A DNA stretch of 64,000 bases from Epiperipatus broadwayi (taxonomy: Eukaryota; Onychophora; Udeonychophora; Euonychophora; Peripatidae), in contig JAQFVV010000284.1 of NCBI GenBank assembly GCA_028023455.1, positions 1,068,246 to 1,132,245 on the forward strand, given 5' to 3'. Below, in pieces: positions 26,727 through 37,825 of this stretch. The first letter of the stretch is position 1; every line of letters begins with the position of its first letter. The translations under genes and the position numbers were made by a program. Under the pieces are notes generated by a model. That model saw only the letters and a program-made list of their open reading frames with translations. It made no database searches and had not been told where the DNA came from.

Positions 26727-26733
<7 letters not shown>
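23550..26733 (+). repeat. ~3-kb dispersed repeat, copy A
   Basis: This whole stretch is the diverged reverse complement of 37826-40900. Matching landmarks run along its length: the GAGAGAGCT...TCAGACAATG segment (23745-23785 against 40740-40775), TGACTGATATTT...GGACC near 24070-24115 against 40400-40445, GCATCATATTGCTATCTTAATTTCAACAG near 24970, GCATCCTGTGGGATATAG near 26455, and TCATGAATCGAACCATATATTATT near 26550. Both copies end in GGTRAGGGT followed by a TA tract. No reading frame survives. Identity looks roughly 75-80% by eye, so the copies are old. The family is unknown to me. Confidence 0.8.

Positions 26734-26759
<26 letters not shown>
26734..26759. repeat. (TA)n tract at the end of repeat copy A
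   Basis: Thirteen TA units lie between AAGGGTCCA and CCTGGGTCT. The opposite copy (37826) ends at the same point in a TA run too, so the microsatellite belongs to the repeat's terminus. Confidence 0.8.
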
Positions 26760-26762
<3 letters not shown>

Positions 26763-27771
26763 GGGTCTCATTTATGTGCTCCTCAGAAAATGCACACAAA
26801 AGAAATCACACAAAAATAAATGTAACTTACCTTGAAAAATGGTGCATAATAGGTTCTGTAATTTTCAAAAATCGGCATAAAAGCAAAGCAACAAGGAAAA
26901 AGTACTTTAAAATTTGCATTAAAAAATAAGGAAATAAAGTATGACTAATAAAAAATTTCAAATATTTGAAAAAAATTAATACAACACAAACTTTTTTTTT
27001 ACTTTTTTTATTAACTACAGTATTTAATTTTAAATTTTTTATATATATTTCAATCATTACCACTATTTGACAATATGCATTTATTTGTGAACTGGTAAGA
27101 AATCAGATTCGTGACATGATGTACAACTAGTACCACTTTTAGTCTTGTGCTGTGTTAATGGTTTTCTGTTTCTATATTTAAAAAATGAGATTATAATCAA
27201 AACAAAAAGATTATACATTATCATCAGAAAGATTATTTTCAGTTTATAAAAGCAATAAAATCTTCATTACTATTTATTTTAAAATCTAAAAAAATATGTA
27301 TTTCTGTTAATATCTAACAAAATACATTTTAAAAGTTTAAAATTTTTCAATATTTATTGCAATATTTTTATGTGTACATATAAATCTATTATTATTATTA
27401 TTTATTCATTAGTATAAGTAGGTTATTTACATAGAAGCTAAGATTATAAATACAGCTTCAGGCCATATTCACATTAGCTGCTAATATAATGTTATATTTT
27501 TGAAAAAAAAGTATTTGAAGTCAAAATAAGTTATTAATAATTTAAATTTCTTGATATCTAATAAATATAGTGAAATATGAAAGATATTAAAAAGAAACAC
27601 GAATTGTATAACTTCAAAATCGTATTAAAATAATCTGCATAAAACAAGACCCAGATGTATATATATTATGAAAAATTTAAATATAGATTTTCAAACTTCC
27701 TTCAACTATCCACTATATCTCATGCAATCAATACACATGACCACCCATTTACAAAAAATATAAATGATCTT

Positions 27772-27816
<45 letters not shown>

Positions 27817-30387
27817 GACCTTCCAGGTTGGCACCAGGAAGAAATGTGGGAAGTTTACATTTATGGTAACAATGGCTACAGATAGTTATCTGAGAAAAAT
27901 GAATTGAAATGAGATTTACTATTTTAAATTAGATTTAAAATAATTAAACTTTAGTTGGATGTACTAATTGATAGAATTTAAAGTTATATATTTAATAGTG
28001 AAAAGGAAGACAGAAAAACATCAGGGAATGTTGATATAAGAGTAGAATTAATTGGAGGTTATAGCAGGTGTTGTTCATTGGTGTTCTAGATTATTGCCTA
28101 CTCCAATCTAAGATTTAGCTTGTGTATGTGGATGTATGTTCATTTACATCATTTCATACTTTGTCCATTTTTTTTTCATACAATTACTTATAATATCTAG
28201 ATTGTAATAGTAAAATTTATATGCTAAACAAAACAGATATACAGTGCTCATATATAATTGATTAAAATGATTTTCGTATTTATATTTTTTTTTATTTACT
28301 GGTTATGTATTGTTTCTAATAATACATTTGGAATTGTAAAAATTATCTCTGTATTTGTAAATTAATATTTAATATTTGATATTTTTATTTTATTTTAATA
28401 CTCTATTGTTGTCAGTTTATAAAGCAAGCTAGTTTTGGAGTGTTGCCAAGTGATCAATAATAATAAAAAAAGAGGGCATGAGTGTGTGTTGACAAGAAAA
28501 GTTTGTGGAGACTACTTAAAAGGAAAAACAAGATGAACATAAAAAAATAAAATCCTATAAGGTTTCAGCTCTGACTTTGCCAGCTAGTGATTGGAGTTCA
28601 CTATTAAAATGCCTAAATATCACGTAAGAATATCCATTATAAAACATTTAACATTTTGTTGTAAATTGATAATAATTGAATTATGGAAAATATTAGAGAT
28701 GAAAGTAATTGTGAGAAAACATATTCAATACTATTGCAAAATGCTTGATATATTTTCAATTTTTAAAAGCCTATTCTTAATATTACATAAAGCGAAATTT
28801 AAAAAAAAAGAAGTTATTCAATATAATTTGTTTTCTTAGAAAAAGAATTATAAACTAAAGAATTTATTATTCACATATATATATGACTGAAATAAATAAT
28901 GAAATATATTATTGAATGCCAGTTAGTGATCGTCTATAGTAACTGCATACTGTGATGGAGAAATTGTTAACAATGGGAATAAAAAAAATTATATCAAATT
29001 TAAAATTAAAAGGATAAAACCTTAAAACTTTAATATAATTGTTTCACTTAATTGGAGATTTTATTTTGGGTGATTAAAAAGATAATTCCAGTGCATGCTA
29101 ATATATTTATTACAAGATTTTCAATATTGGAAACTTTCACAGTTAATATCAAATTTTTTTTTTAACCGTCAGGATTAACTTTTTCTTTGTGATTCATTTA
29201 TAATTAATAGAAGCAGCATATACATCGTATATATATCATTGACATTTCAAATAATGACTTTCAAGTTAATAACAATTCATCATCTAATGATTACGTATCG
29301 ATAAGTATTTTTTTTTTGTATACTAGAAATGTAATTTATATATATTTAAACTAATGTAACTGGTTAAATATATTGTCTTACAGGATTTAAAAATCATTCT
29401 ATACATAAATTTTATGTTCGAATGTGTGTGTACTGTTATAAATATTATTATTATTATTGTTTCCAAAATTATACTTTTGTTTTATTTCAATTATTGCGTA
29501 AATAAACTATAAATATTATGATTGATAAATGCGTTATATTTATAACATTTATAAGCACACATATTCGAAAATTTAGGTAATAAGGAATAGTAAAAAAAGA
29601 AAAACTATTTTTAAAGTTAATGTTTGCAAATGAATATCAAAATCTTTATAATATATCATATTAATATCATATTCATTTCATTTTTTTTTAACAATTCATT
29701 TCTTTCAGTATAAATGAGATGTTAGAGAGAAGTGTATTTTATCTAAGTAAGAAGGGAAGTGGTAGAGTTAATAGCAAGATGTTTAAGATAATAATATATT
29801 TTGTTTTGTTATTTTGTCTTTATTTTCAATAAATATTTTATTGAATTAATACCCATATGAATTATTTTATTATATGTTCGATTCTCCATTTCCACACACA
29901 CACATATGGTTAACATAACATAGTTATAGAATATCTAAATTTGCCAGTATAAGTCGAGTTTTATTTAATTTGTCTGGTGTTAATAAATCTCAGTATTACA
30001 ATGCCAATAATATATTTTACTTTGCTTAGAATAGATGGTGATGTAGATATAAAAGGTACCCAACCCTCATCATTATCTATCCTATACTAAATATGATAAT
30101 TGATGATTGTGCAATAGTTTTAGTATTGAATCGATGCTTAGAACATATTTAAATTAACATTATAGAATTATTGTTTATAAATGTTTTTATCAACTTATTT
30201 GCCTTCTATATGAAGACCATATCCTATAACCTCAACTGAGCTAAGCCATAGAGTAATTACAATATAAGAATCTTTTAAATAAGTTTAAAAGCAATTTACA
30301 ATTATAAATTTTATTCTATCTTGTATAGAATTGGTGCCTGGGCATTTGTAAATCTAATAAAGTGAATAAGTGAAGAAGGCAGAGGTT

Positions 30388-30390
<3 letters not shown>
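26760..30390. other. Gene-free AT-rich stretch
   Basis: No gene is supported. Minor items are a (TA)n run at 27775-27813 (followed by TTGTGACCTTCC) and two short frames with low-complexity products (26827-27063 minus, 28591-28839 plus). At 28571-28624 a small AG...GTAAGA interval is open in one frame but has no similarity that I recognise. Confidence 0.35.

Positions 30391-30391
<1 letters not shown>

Positions 30392-30436
<45 letters not shown>
30392..30436. repeat. (TA)n microsatellite
   Basis: About 22 TA units following GGTTACAA, the same lead-in as at 2326 and 51066. It borders the satellite array that follows. Confidence 0.9.
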
Positions 30437-30439
<3 letters not shown>

Positions 30440-30900
30440 TATATATATAATAAGTGCTCAATTGCATATCTTCAAGCTTTAATGGACAGGCTTCAATTTA
30501 GTTCATTCTCCAACTCTTTAGCCTTCCATCATATTAAAAATCTGATGATGTAACACCTAAATTTCTTGTTGATGCCAATATTATTGTCATACTCATATCA
30601 GCATTAAATCATTGTGATTCCCTTATCCAGTACATGTGCAGAAGAGGAAAGGACAAGATATATGCTGAATCTGTAACATTTGAATACAAGAATATTTTAA
30701 ATACTTGGAGTTTAGATGTAAATACAGAGAATTTGAGCACATAGTTTCAAATTTTCTTCAGTTATTCACTTTAGCTCATACAACTGATTAATACCTATCA
30801 TCATATTGTCAATGGTATGAATGGCTGAAGAGTTAAAGCGTGGAGTAGATTGTAGCTTGTCCATTAAAGTTTTGAAATTTGCTACTTTAATGTAAACTGA

Positions 30901-30933
<33 letters not shown>

Positions 30934-30934
30934 C

Positions 30935-30977
<43 letters not shown>

Positions 30978-31862
30978 CATGCATATGTGTATTAGAAATG
31001 ATGATCTGAACCAACCAATGATAGCTGGTTCAGCATGAAATATTTTTATTGAAAATCATTTATCTCTTTCTCATTTGTGTGATCATGTGTATCAGTTGGA
31101 TGAGATAGAGGAGGTGACTGAAAAAAGTTTGAAAGTCTATGTTGAAATTCCCTATAATTATATCTAAACTCCAAAAATAAAATATATACTTGTATTCAAA
31201 TTTACCAATTCAACCTGTATCATACCCTCTCTCTTCTTTGTATTTAATGGTTAAACTCTTATATATGAAAGGGCAGAATGAATAAAGCCAATTTGAGCAT
31301 GACCCTCATATTGGCATCAACAAGTGATTTGGGCATTGCATCATCAGATTTTCAATAATATGGGTGACTGACAAGTGAGTAGATTGAATCCTGTCCTTTA
31401 AAATTTGAATACTTTATATCTTAATATAAACTGAGCACTGATTATATATATGTGTGTGGGAGATGATAATCCAGACCAATTGATGAGTGCTGGTTTAGCA
31501 TGAAATGCATATTTTGAAGATCATTTATCTTTTTCTCATGTGTGTGTGGTTATGGGTATCAGTTGTATGAGGTAGAGTGGGTAGCTGAAGAGAAGTTGAA
31601 AGTCTCTGTTCAAATTTATCACATCTAAAATCTAGGTTTACTTGATATCAAATATTACAGATTCAGCCTGTAACGACTCATTCCTTTTCTGTGTATTTAA
31701 TGGATACAGTCCTATACATGAGTGGTCAGAATGATGTAAAGTTAATGTGGTTATGACAATAATATTGTCATCAACAAAGGATTTGGAAATTCCATCATCA
31801 GAATGGAATAGATTAAATCCTGTCCATTTAAGATTGAATATTTGCCTTCTTAGAATAAACTG

Positions 31863-31903
<41 letters not shown>

Positions 31904-32120
31904 GGGGATGATGATCTGCACTAACTGATGAGTGTTGGTTTAGCAGGAAATACATATATAGATATTTTATCTTTTTCACATATGTTGTCATTGTATTGAT
32001 TGTATGACAGAATGGATAGCTGAAGGGAGTTTCAAAGTCTGTGTTCAAATTCTCTATAATAACATCTAAACTTCAAGTATATAAAATATATTTGTATTCA
32101 AATGTATGTGTATATTAATA
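30440..32120. repeat. Short satellite array: one inverted monomer, then three direct
   Basis: Three head-to-tail monomers start near 30861, 31398 and 31827. Each contains TTAATATAAACTGA, a TA/TG microsatellite, GATGATRATCTGMACCAA, GGTTTAGCATGAAAT, TTATCTTTTTCTCAT, GAAAGTCTNTGTTCAAATT and CATCATCAGA. Spacing is about 537 then 429 bases, mainly because the microsatellite length varies. The segment 30440-30800 carries the same landmarks in reverse complement (ATCTGATGATGTAACACC, TTCTTGTTGATGCCAATATTATTG). The 82- and 136-codon minus-strand frames here are products of the repeat and not genes. Confidence 0.8.
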
Positions 32121-33808
32121 TGTATATACTGCAGAATATGTAAGAATATATTTTACCAAAGTATGTAGAGAATTTCCAGCTTTTATGATCGTAAATATTA
32201 ACAATATCGGTTATTTTGCTGAGCCAGAATTTTGATGCAGCATGTCTTTGTCATAGCAGGATTATAATGGACCAAACTAATTTCTGATTACCGTAGATAT
32301 TATCATACATGCATGTGTATAATTGGAAATTGACGTAGTAAATAGAAATGTTAGTTTTGATGAACTATATACAAAGTCTTTTATTTACGTTTTTTATGAT
32401 TATTTTCTAAACCAAATAATTTTATTATCAGCAGTTTTAGAAAAATGACCAGATTTGTTTTCATAGTTTATAAACACAGACTTATGAATGAGCTACTGCA
32501 TTCTGCTTTATTATGTAGATGAGCATGCTGAGTAGTCCTAAATTTTAAATTTGCACATATCACTCCAAAATATATAGTATATCAAAATTGACAATCAAGG
32601 GCATATATCATTTGAGGTTTATCATGATTTTCACCCTACCTTTAGAAATGTTAATATGTTTCTGTAGTGATAAGGGACAGATAAAATCAATATCAGGGTA
32701 TTTATGCATAATCAAAATTATTTTCTTATGTACATTAAGAATCTAATGCATATCAATCCATCGTTTAGATTTAGATATTCTATCAAATTTACATCTGACA
32801 TTAAATTTTTTTATTTGTTTATCGAATGTGATCCTGGAATAACAAACTTTAATTAAGATTCTTTTATAACTCTGTAAATTATCTTTTTCTATCGACATCA
32901 AATATGCAAAATTTTGAATCACTAATCCAAAAGGGTTTAAAGCTTGCCAATTTTATATTAAAATAAAATTTATCACTGTGTATATAGAGATTCCTTAACA
33001 CTAAAAGGTTTTACAATCTTCATACTCCAGAATTATCTATTTCAAATTCAGAAATTGTCCTTCTTATGCATAACCAATTTAATTTCAGAAAATATGTTAA
33101 ATTTTTAAAACTTTTCATAAATAAACTTAGGAATAGCACAAATAAAGATGCAATTCATACATCAAATGTATATAACCTATCAATTTGCATCTAAAATGGT
33201 TGAACAACCTTCATTTTAATAAAAGCTACTGCTCAGCTACATACTATGCCACTAATATACAAATTCACTGGCCATTTCATTGTCATAACAAAACAATACT
33301 CTTATGTGTAGCACATAAATTATCATTTATCCACATAAATCATCTATAACGATTATAACTGACTGAAGTATGCTTCAAAAGATACTATGTAACAATATTT
33401 ATAGATCAAATTCTATTGACAGATCCATAGAGCTCTGTACTATTGAAAAAATACATTCTAAACTCTTCACCTATATTTATACCTTAAATTTTATAATAAA
33501 TATATATGTAGTTTAGAAATCTGTTTTTATATGAAGAAACTATGTTAACTTAATTTAGCATAAGAAATATATTGAATTTTTTCCTTAAGGTTGCCTAGTT
33601 TAAATATATAGAAGACTATATTTAAAATCCATTAGTGGGACTGATTTATACCATTGTTAACTTTCACTTCATTTATTTTTTGTGATCATATTAATACTGA
33701 ATTTGCTGTACTATGAGAAAGTTTTACGATTGCTATAATTATATATATTTTTATTTTGGCTTGACATTATACTTTACTTACATGCATATATGTGTAAATA
33801 TAAAAGTA
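32121..33808. other. Gene-free AT-rich stretch
   Basis: I see no frames, repeats or RNA genes that I can support. It is plain A/T-rich sequence with scattered CA-containing segments. Confidence 0.3.
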
Positions 33809-33888
33809 TTCATTAAAACCAATCAACAGTTAGACAATCCCAATATCAATAATGGGATTGTCTAAGTGTTGACTGTTTTTTAATGATT
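33809..33888. repeat. Short hairpin
   Basis: AACCAATCAACAGTTAGACA... (33817 on) pairs with TGGGATTGTCTAAGTGTTGA... (33853 on) over about 33 bases with a 10-base loop. Weaker complementarity continues outward. It is probably a fragment of a foldback element. Confidence 0.7.
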
Positions 33889-34074
33889 ACTTAGAAACAC
33901 ATTTAGCCTTGAGCATTTTACACTTATTATGTACACGTATGTATATATAAACGTATAATTAAATAAATACATTTTACTTACTATCACCATGTTAAAACAT
34001 TTTTAACAACAGAGCACATCTCTTTTTTTTTTTTCAAAATATATATAACTTATAAAATATAATATTTTTTTCCA

Positions 34075-34141
34075 TTAAATCCAATCAAAAATATACAGAC
34101 CCCTTTTTACTTTCTTTCCAAAACTTTACTTTTCCATCACA

Positions 34142-34187
<46 letters not shown>

Positions 34188-34382
34188 ATTTTATTTTTAA
34201 TTGTATTGATAATTATAAAGATGTAAATATGTATTTTTGTAGATTTTTGAAAATGACTACAAATATGGTGATCGAAATGTTGAATGTGGTAAACAAGTAA
34301 ATATATATATAAATGGTGATGGAAAAAATAAAATTTTCGGAAAGAAAAAAAAGAGTGTATATATTTTTTGATTAGATTTAGT
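34075..34382. mobile_element. TIR element with internal (TA)n(TG)n
   Basis: The left arm (34075-34140; TAAATCCAATCAAAAATATA at its edge) pairs as an imperfect inverted repeat with the right arm (34311-34382; GTATATATTTTTTGATTAGA near its edge). Both contain a CTTTCYRAAA...CCATCAC core. The interior holds a TA then TG microsatellite (34143-34185) and a segment with GGTGATCGAAATGTTGAATG. It is about 308 bases and non-coding, MITE-like. Confidence 0.7.
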
Positions 34383-34389
34383 GCACAAG

Positions 34390-35400
34390 AACATTATATA
34401 ATTAAATAAGTGATTATTTAGAATGGAATTTTAATATAATGAAATAATAGTAACAGGTTGATGATGTGAGCAAGATTATTTTGTTATTCTTAGGACTTAT
34501 TTTTCAGATAAAATTTTATTTTTAAAAAGAATATTATTATAAAAATAAGTAAAAAAGGGATGGGGAAAAAGAAGTATTATTTAAAAAATATTGTATTTTA
34601 TATGTATGTGAGATAATGTAGTTTATATTTATTACATTTAAATAATAATTATTTAAAGATTATTTATTTATTCTAAAGCAATAAAAAATGTTATACAGTG
34701 TTTGGAAAATTTTTAGAATTAAGTTTTGAAGGAAACATTATTTGACACAAAATGTATCTTAGATTTCGTTTATATATTCTAGTATTATTTTATATCATCA
34801 ATATATTTCATGCAATCAAAGGTGCTGGAACGTTTTATAGAAAATACATTATTCTTACTCATTCATTTATGCTATTATTCTTTAATTTTTGACGTTTTTT
34901 GTGAAACAAAGAAAGAAAAACAACACGTCATTGAAATAGGTAATATTTTCAGAAAATGAGTCACAATTCACCCTAAGTTAATTTATTTTAATACTTTGAA
35001 CACCTTGTCAAACCTTTAGTGCTTAAGGGTTGACATTCTCCATATTGATGTAAATAACAGCCAGATAATATGTAACAGAATGCCACCTCAACTAATAATA
35101 ATGTTTGTACGTTATTGTAAAGACAATTTAAACTATATATTTGCTTACAACTGTCAATTTTTTACAAGTAATTGTTGAGCTTTAATTTACTTGAACATTA
35201 ACTGCTACATCTTGTTTATTTTACTCATGTGAATTAACTATTTATACTTACTTTTCTTTTGTCATTAAATAATTGAAAATATAATTTGTTTATATGAATT
35301 TTTTATTACCTTTCCTAGCTACATTATTCATCTGTGTCTTCCATGGGCTATTCATCAGTAGTGAATTATCATCATCAGAAATCACTTGTCATAAAAAAAG
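34390..35400. other. Gene-free AT-rich stretch
   Basis: At 35294-35494 a 66-codon frame starts just before a good pyrimidine-rich AG (TTTTTTATTACCTTTCCTAG, ending 35319). No domain or donor supports an exon, and the frame runs into the tandem repeat. The rest is unremarkable. Confidence 0.3.
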
Positions 35401-35406
35401 GAAAAG

Positions 35407-35522
35407 GCTATTTTGTATTATCAAAGATATATATAATTTTCTTAGTGTAAAAAATATAAAAAAAGCTATTTTGTATTATCAAAGATATATATAATTTTCT
35501 TAGTGTAAAAAATATAAAAAAA
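35407..35522. repeat. 58-bp tandem duplication
   Basis: Two essentially identical head-to-tail copies begin GCTATTTTGTATTATCAAAG at 35407 and 35465. The near-identity points to a recent event. The unit is A/T-rich and non-coding. Confidence 0.9.
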
Positions 35523-36073
35523 GATTTTCTTTTGTTTCACAAACTCAATGTCAATAATACTTAAGTCAAAGAATATCAATCTTAAAAAATATTTATCTTT
35601 AGAATATGCATGTTGTTGCATATACTACATAATAGCTTAAGTATATTAAATATAAACAATTCATTTAATAGATACCACAATGCTGTTATAATTAGAAGTA
35701 TTTTCGACTATATGTCTTGTAATCGTTGTCAACTATATAACATTGAATAATCATTGATCATAATAAATCTTGTCAATATGGATTTAAATTTAAATATAAA
35801 AATATAAAAAATATGCAAATTGAACGTTGCCACAATAGTTGTCACAACAAATGTAAAATAAGAGGCTATGTTGATCTCAAGAAATAATCAAATATTAATA
35901 AATCGGCAATCATCAAATCTTAAAATAACAAAAGTGTGGGAGAACTAAAGAAATTGAACTATGAGTATTTTGAAAGGATATCTCGTTTTCATTATTCAAT
36001 GCTATATAGTTAATAAGAAGACGTATAGTCAAAAGTACTTATAATAAAGTAATTATAATTTAGGTGAATATTA

Positions 36074-36077
<4 letters not shown>

Positions 36078-36126
<49 letters not shown>
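36078..36126. repeat. (TA)n microsatellite
   Basis: About 24 uninterrupted TA units, followed by TGCTAGATGGAGCTTAGC, a string that partly recurs at 36536 (CACTAGATGGAGCTTAAAAGC). Confidence 0.9.
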
Positions 36127-36127
<1 letters not shown>

Positions 36128-36229
36128 TAGATGGAGCTTAGCACTAGCTCCAAACAAGCTTTAATTATAAGTGCCAAAAGAGAAAGAATTGAACATATCT
36201 GTTGGAAAAATCATCATTCCCAGACAAAT

Positions 36230-36408
36230 TGTTTTTGAGCTTATGGCTCACCTCAGTGAGAAGCTAGAATTTCAGAGACTAGATCTAACATTCCAACTCA
36301 AACATTTAATAATTACTATGAATTTGAAAACTTGAATTTTTCAGACACATAAATGTCTTCAAATCCAGTCTTACAAACCAATTAGTTATATGGGTCTGAA
36401 CTCAGTTA
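36230..36408. repeat. Dispersed repeat fragment, related to 20820-21040
   Basis: Same order and orientation of landmarks as the 20.8-kb copy, ending in ATATGGGTCTGAACTCAGTT directly before the foldback at 36409. Non-coding. Confidence 0.6.
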
Positions 36409-36658
36409 AGTTTCACCATATATTAATAACCAAAGCAATATACCATTGCAAAAGCCTTCAAGGGTACACTTATAATAATTAATAAAACAAGACACAGAAT
36501 GTGTAAATTGATTTTAAGCTTGTATTAAAATGTTCACTAGATGGAGCTTAAAAGCAAGTTAGACAATTTGTGTCTTGGTTTTATTAATTATTTATAAGTG
36601 TATCCTTGAAGGTTTTTGCAATGTTATATTGCTTTGGCTATTAATATATGGTGAAACT
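36409..36658. repeat. Foldback element just upstream of the exon
   Basis: Left arm 36409-36496 and right arm 36569-36658 are ~88-base reverse complements with few mismatches (for example TTTCACCATATATTAATAAC against its complement). The spacer is 72 bases. It ends 113 bases before the exon's first base, so in the pre-mRNA it would form a long duplex close to the 3' splice site. Confidence 0.85.
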
Positions 36659-36771
36659 GATATATCCAGTTTAAATACTCCATTATTTTATGTTTTAGTT
36701 ACAGTGATCAAATGTTATTAATGTGTATTTATTCATCAATATAATATTAATATTAGTTATATAATGATTAG

Positions 36772-36937
36772 GGAATGGAATATATTCACTCATCAGATAT
36801 CCATCATCATGGGAGATTGAAATCTTCTAACTGTGTAATTGATGGTCAATTCGTACTGAAAATTAGAGAATTTGGTTTTCCTAGTTTTTATGCTCAAGAG
36901 AAATGGTTTATTGGAGATGAAGAAGCATATTATAAAA
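36772..36937 (+). CDS. Receptor guanylate cyclase exon (kinase-homology domain)
   Basis: This single exon encodes 55 codons plus one base and is open in the frame starting GGA at 36772. It begins GMEYIHSSDIHHHG (residues 1-14), then RLKSSNCVIDGQFVLKI (15-31), REFGFPSF (32-39) and a divergent tail ending EEAYYK (50-55). HG-x-LKSSNCV-x-D-x-(R/Q)FVLKI is the signature of the pseudokinase domain of membrane receptor guanylate cyclases (natriuretic-peptide, sperm and sensory type), which regulates the cyclic-GMP-forming cyclase domain. The kinase-type catalytic Asp of HRD is replaced (HGR) and the DFG Asp position is Glu (EFG), as expected of a pseudokinase. The exon has AG just before 36772 and GTATGT at 36938-36943, entry phase 0 and exit phase 1. 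In the family the next residues are the LWTAPELL stretch, which I did not find in this window. Neighbouring exons presumably lie far away. Confidence 0.88.
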
Positions 36938-36940
36938 GTA

Positions 36941-37700
36941 TGTAATTTATGTTTTCTTTATATTAAATACGTTGTTTACCATAAACTATAAAAGACATAA
37001 ATTAATCCATATGAGAAAATTAATTTATTTATGAGGATATTATTTCTTCAATACTATTATTTAAAATAAAATAAATATAAAGTTTATATGGCATTACATA
37101 TCTAAAAAACACAAATCAAAAGCAGTAATTACCAAAACATTAAAAGTTTAATTTTTTTTCACACGAATTGACTTCAAAAACTGGCTTCTAAAGCTTAGTA
37201 TGTCAAAGTTATTTTAAACACCAATAGAATATGATTTGCCAATAAAAAAGTCATAAAAAATCATATGAATATTAGGAAACAAATAATAATTCTGGCAATA
37301 AAATATATATGGATCTGGGTATCATGAGATTTGAAAAGAACAATATCACAAATATACAGAAACATAATTCGGCTTACTGTAAATGATAATTATATTAATA
37401 AATTGTTAATAGTAAAATTAACATTACTACATTAAATAAATTTTAATTAAAATAATTTTAAACTCAAACAGTTTATAGTTAAAAACATTTTCATAAATTA
37501 TTCTCATCATTAAGTTAGATCTTTAAGTGCATTCATAAATAGTTTAATATACAAATTATAATTGTGAACTTAGATAATCTTCTAAAAACAAAGTTTTCAA
37601 TTTTTCATTATAAATACATCATATATATATATATATGGAAAGATTTTTTTAAAAAACATTCTTAATTTAACATTTTTGCTATTGGAGGAACTTTAACGTT
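36941..37700. other. Probable intron downstream of the exon
   Basis: A/T-rich sequence without frames. It contains a short TA run (37621-37637). I find no continuation of the cyclase reading frame. Confidence 0.45.
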
Positions 37701-37724
37701 TTTTGTTTTTTTTTCAAATCAGTG

Positions 37725-37825
37725 ATTGTAGCGCGATGACTTGTGTGATCAAGTCGAAACGTCAGTATATCAATATTTAAAATTTTTTTAAACGGATGAA
37801 CCTGCAAAATATGTCTTATATATAT
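37725..37825 (+). repeat. Dispersed repeat end with hairpin-GAAAC motif
   Basis: GCGATGACTTG, a loop TGTGAT, then CAAGTCGAAACGTCAG: GACTTG and CAAGTC form a perfect 6-bp stem directly followed by GAAAC. Downstream comes GGATGAACCTGCAAAATATG and a TA run. A diverged relative lies at 9465-9560. The arrangement recalls the stem II/GAAA part of hammerhead ribozymes reported in retroelement terminal repeats, but the CUGAUGA box is imperfect here. Confidence 0.4.

Noticed and set aside
28571-28624. Possible small exon between TTTCAG and GTAAGA on the + strand
   Set aside because: Open in one frame only, with no protein similarity that I recognise; such intervals arise by chance in 64 kb.
35320-35420. 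Possible exon after a good pyrimidine-tract acceptor at 35319
   Set aside because: No convincing donor, no cyclase motif in any frame, and it runs into a tandem repeat.
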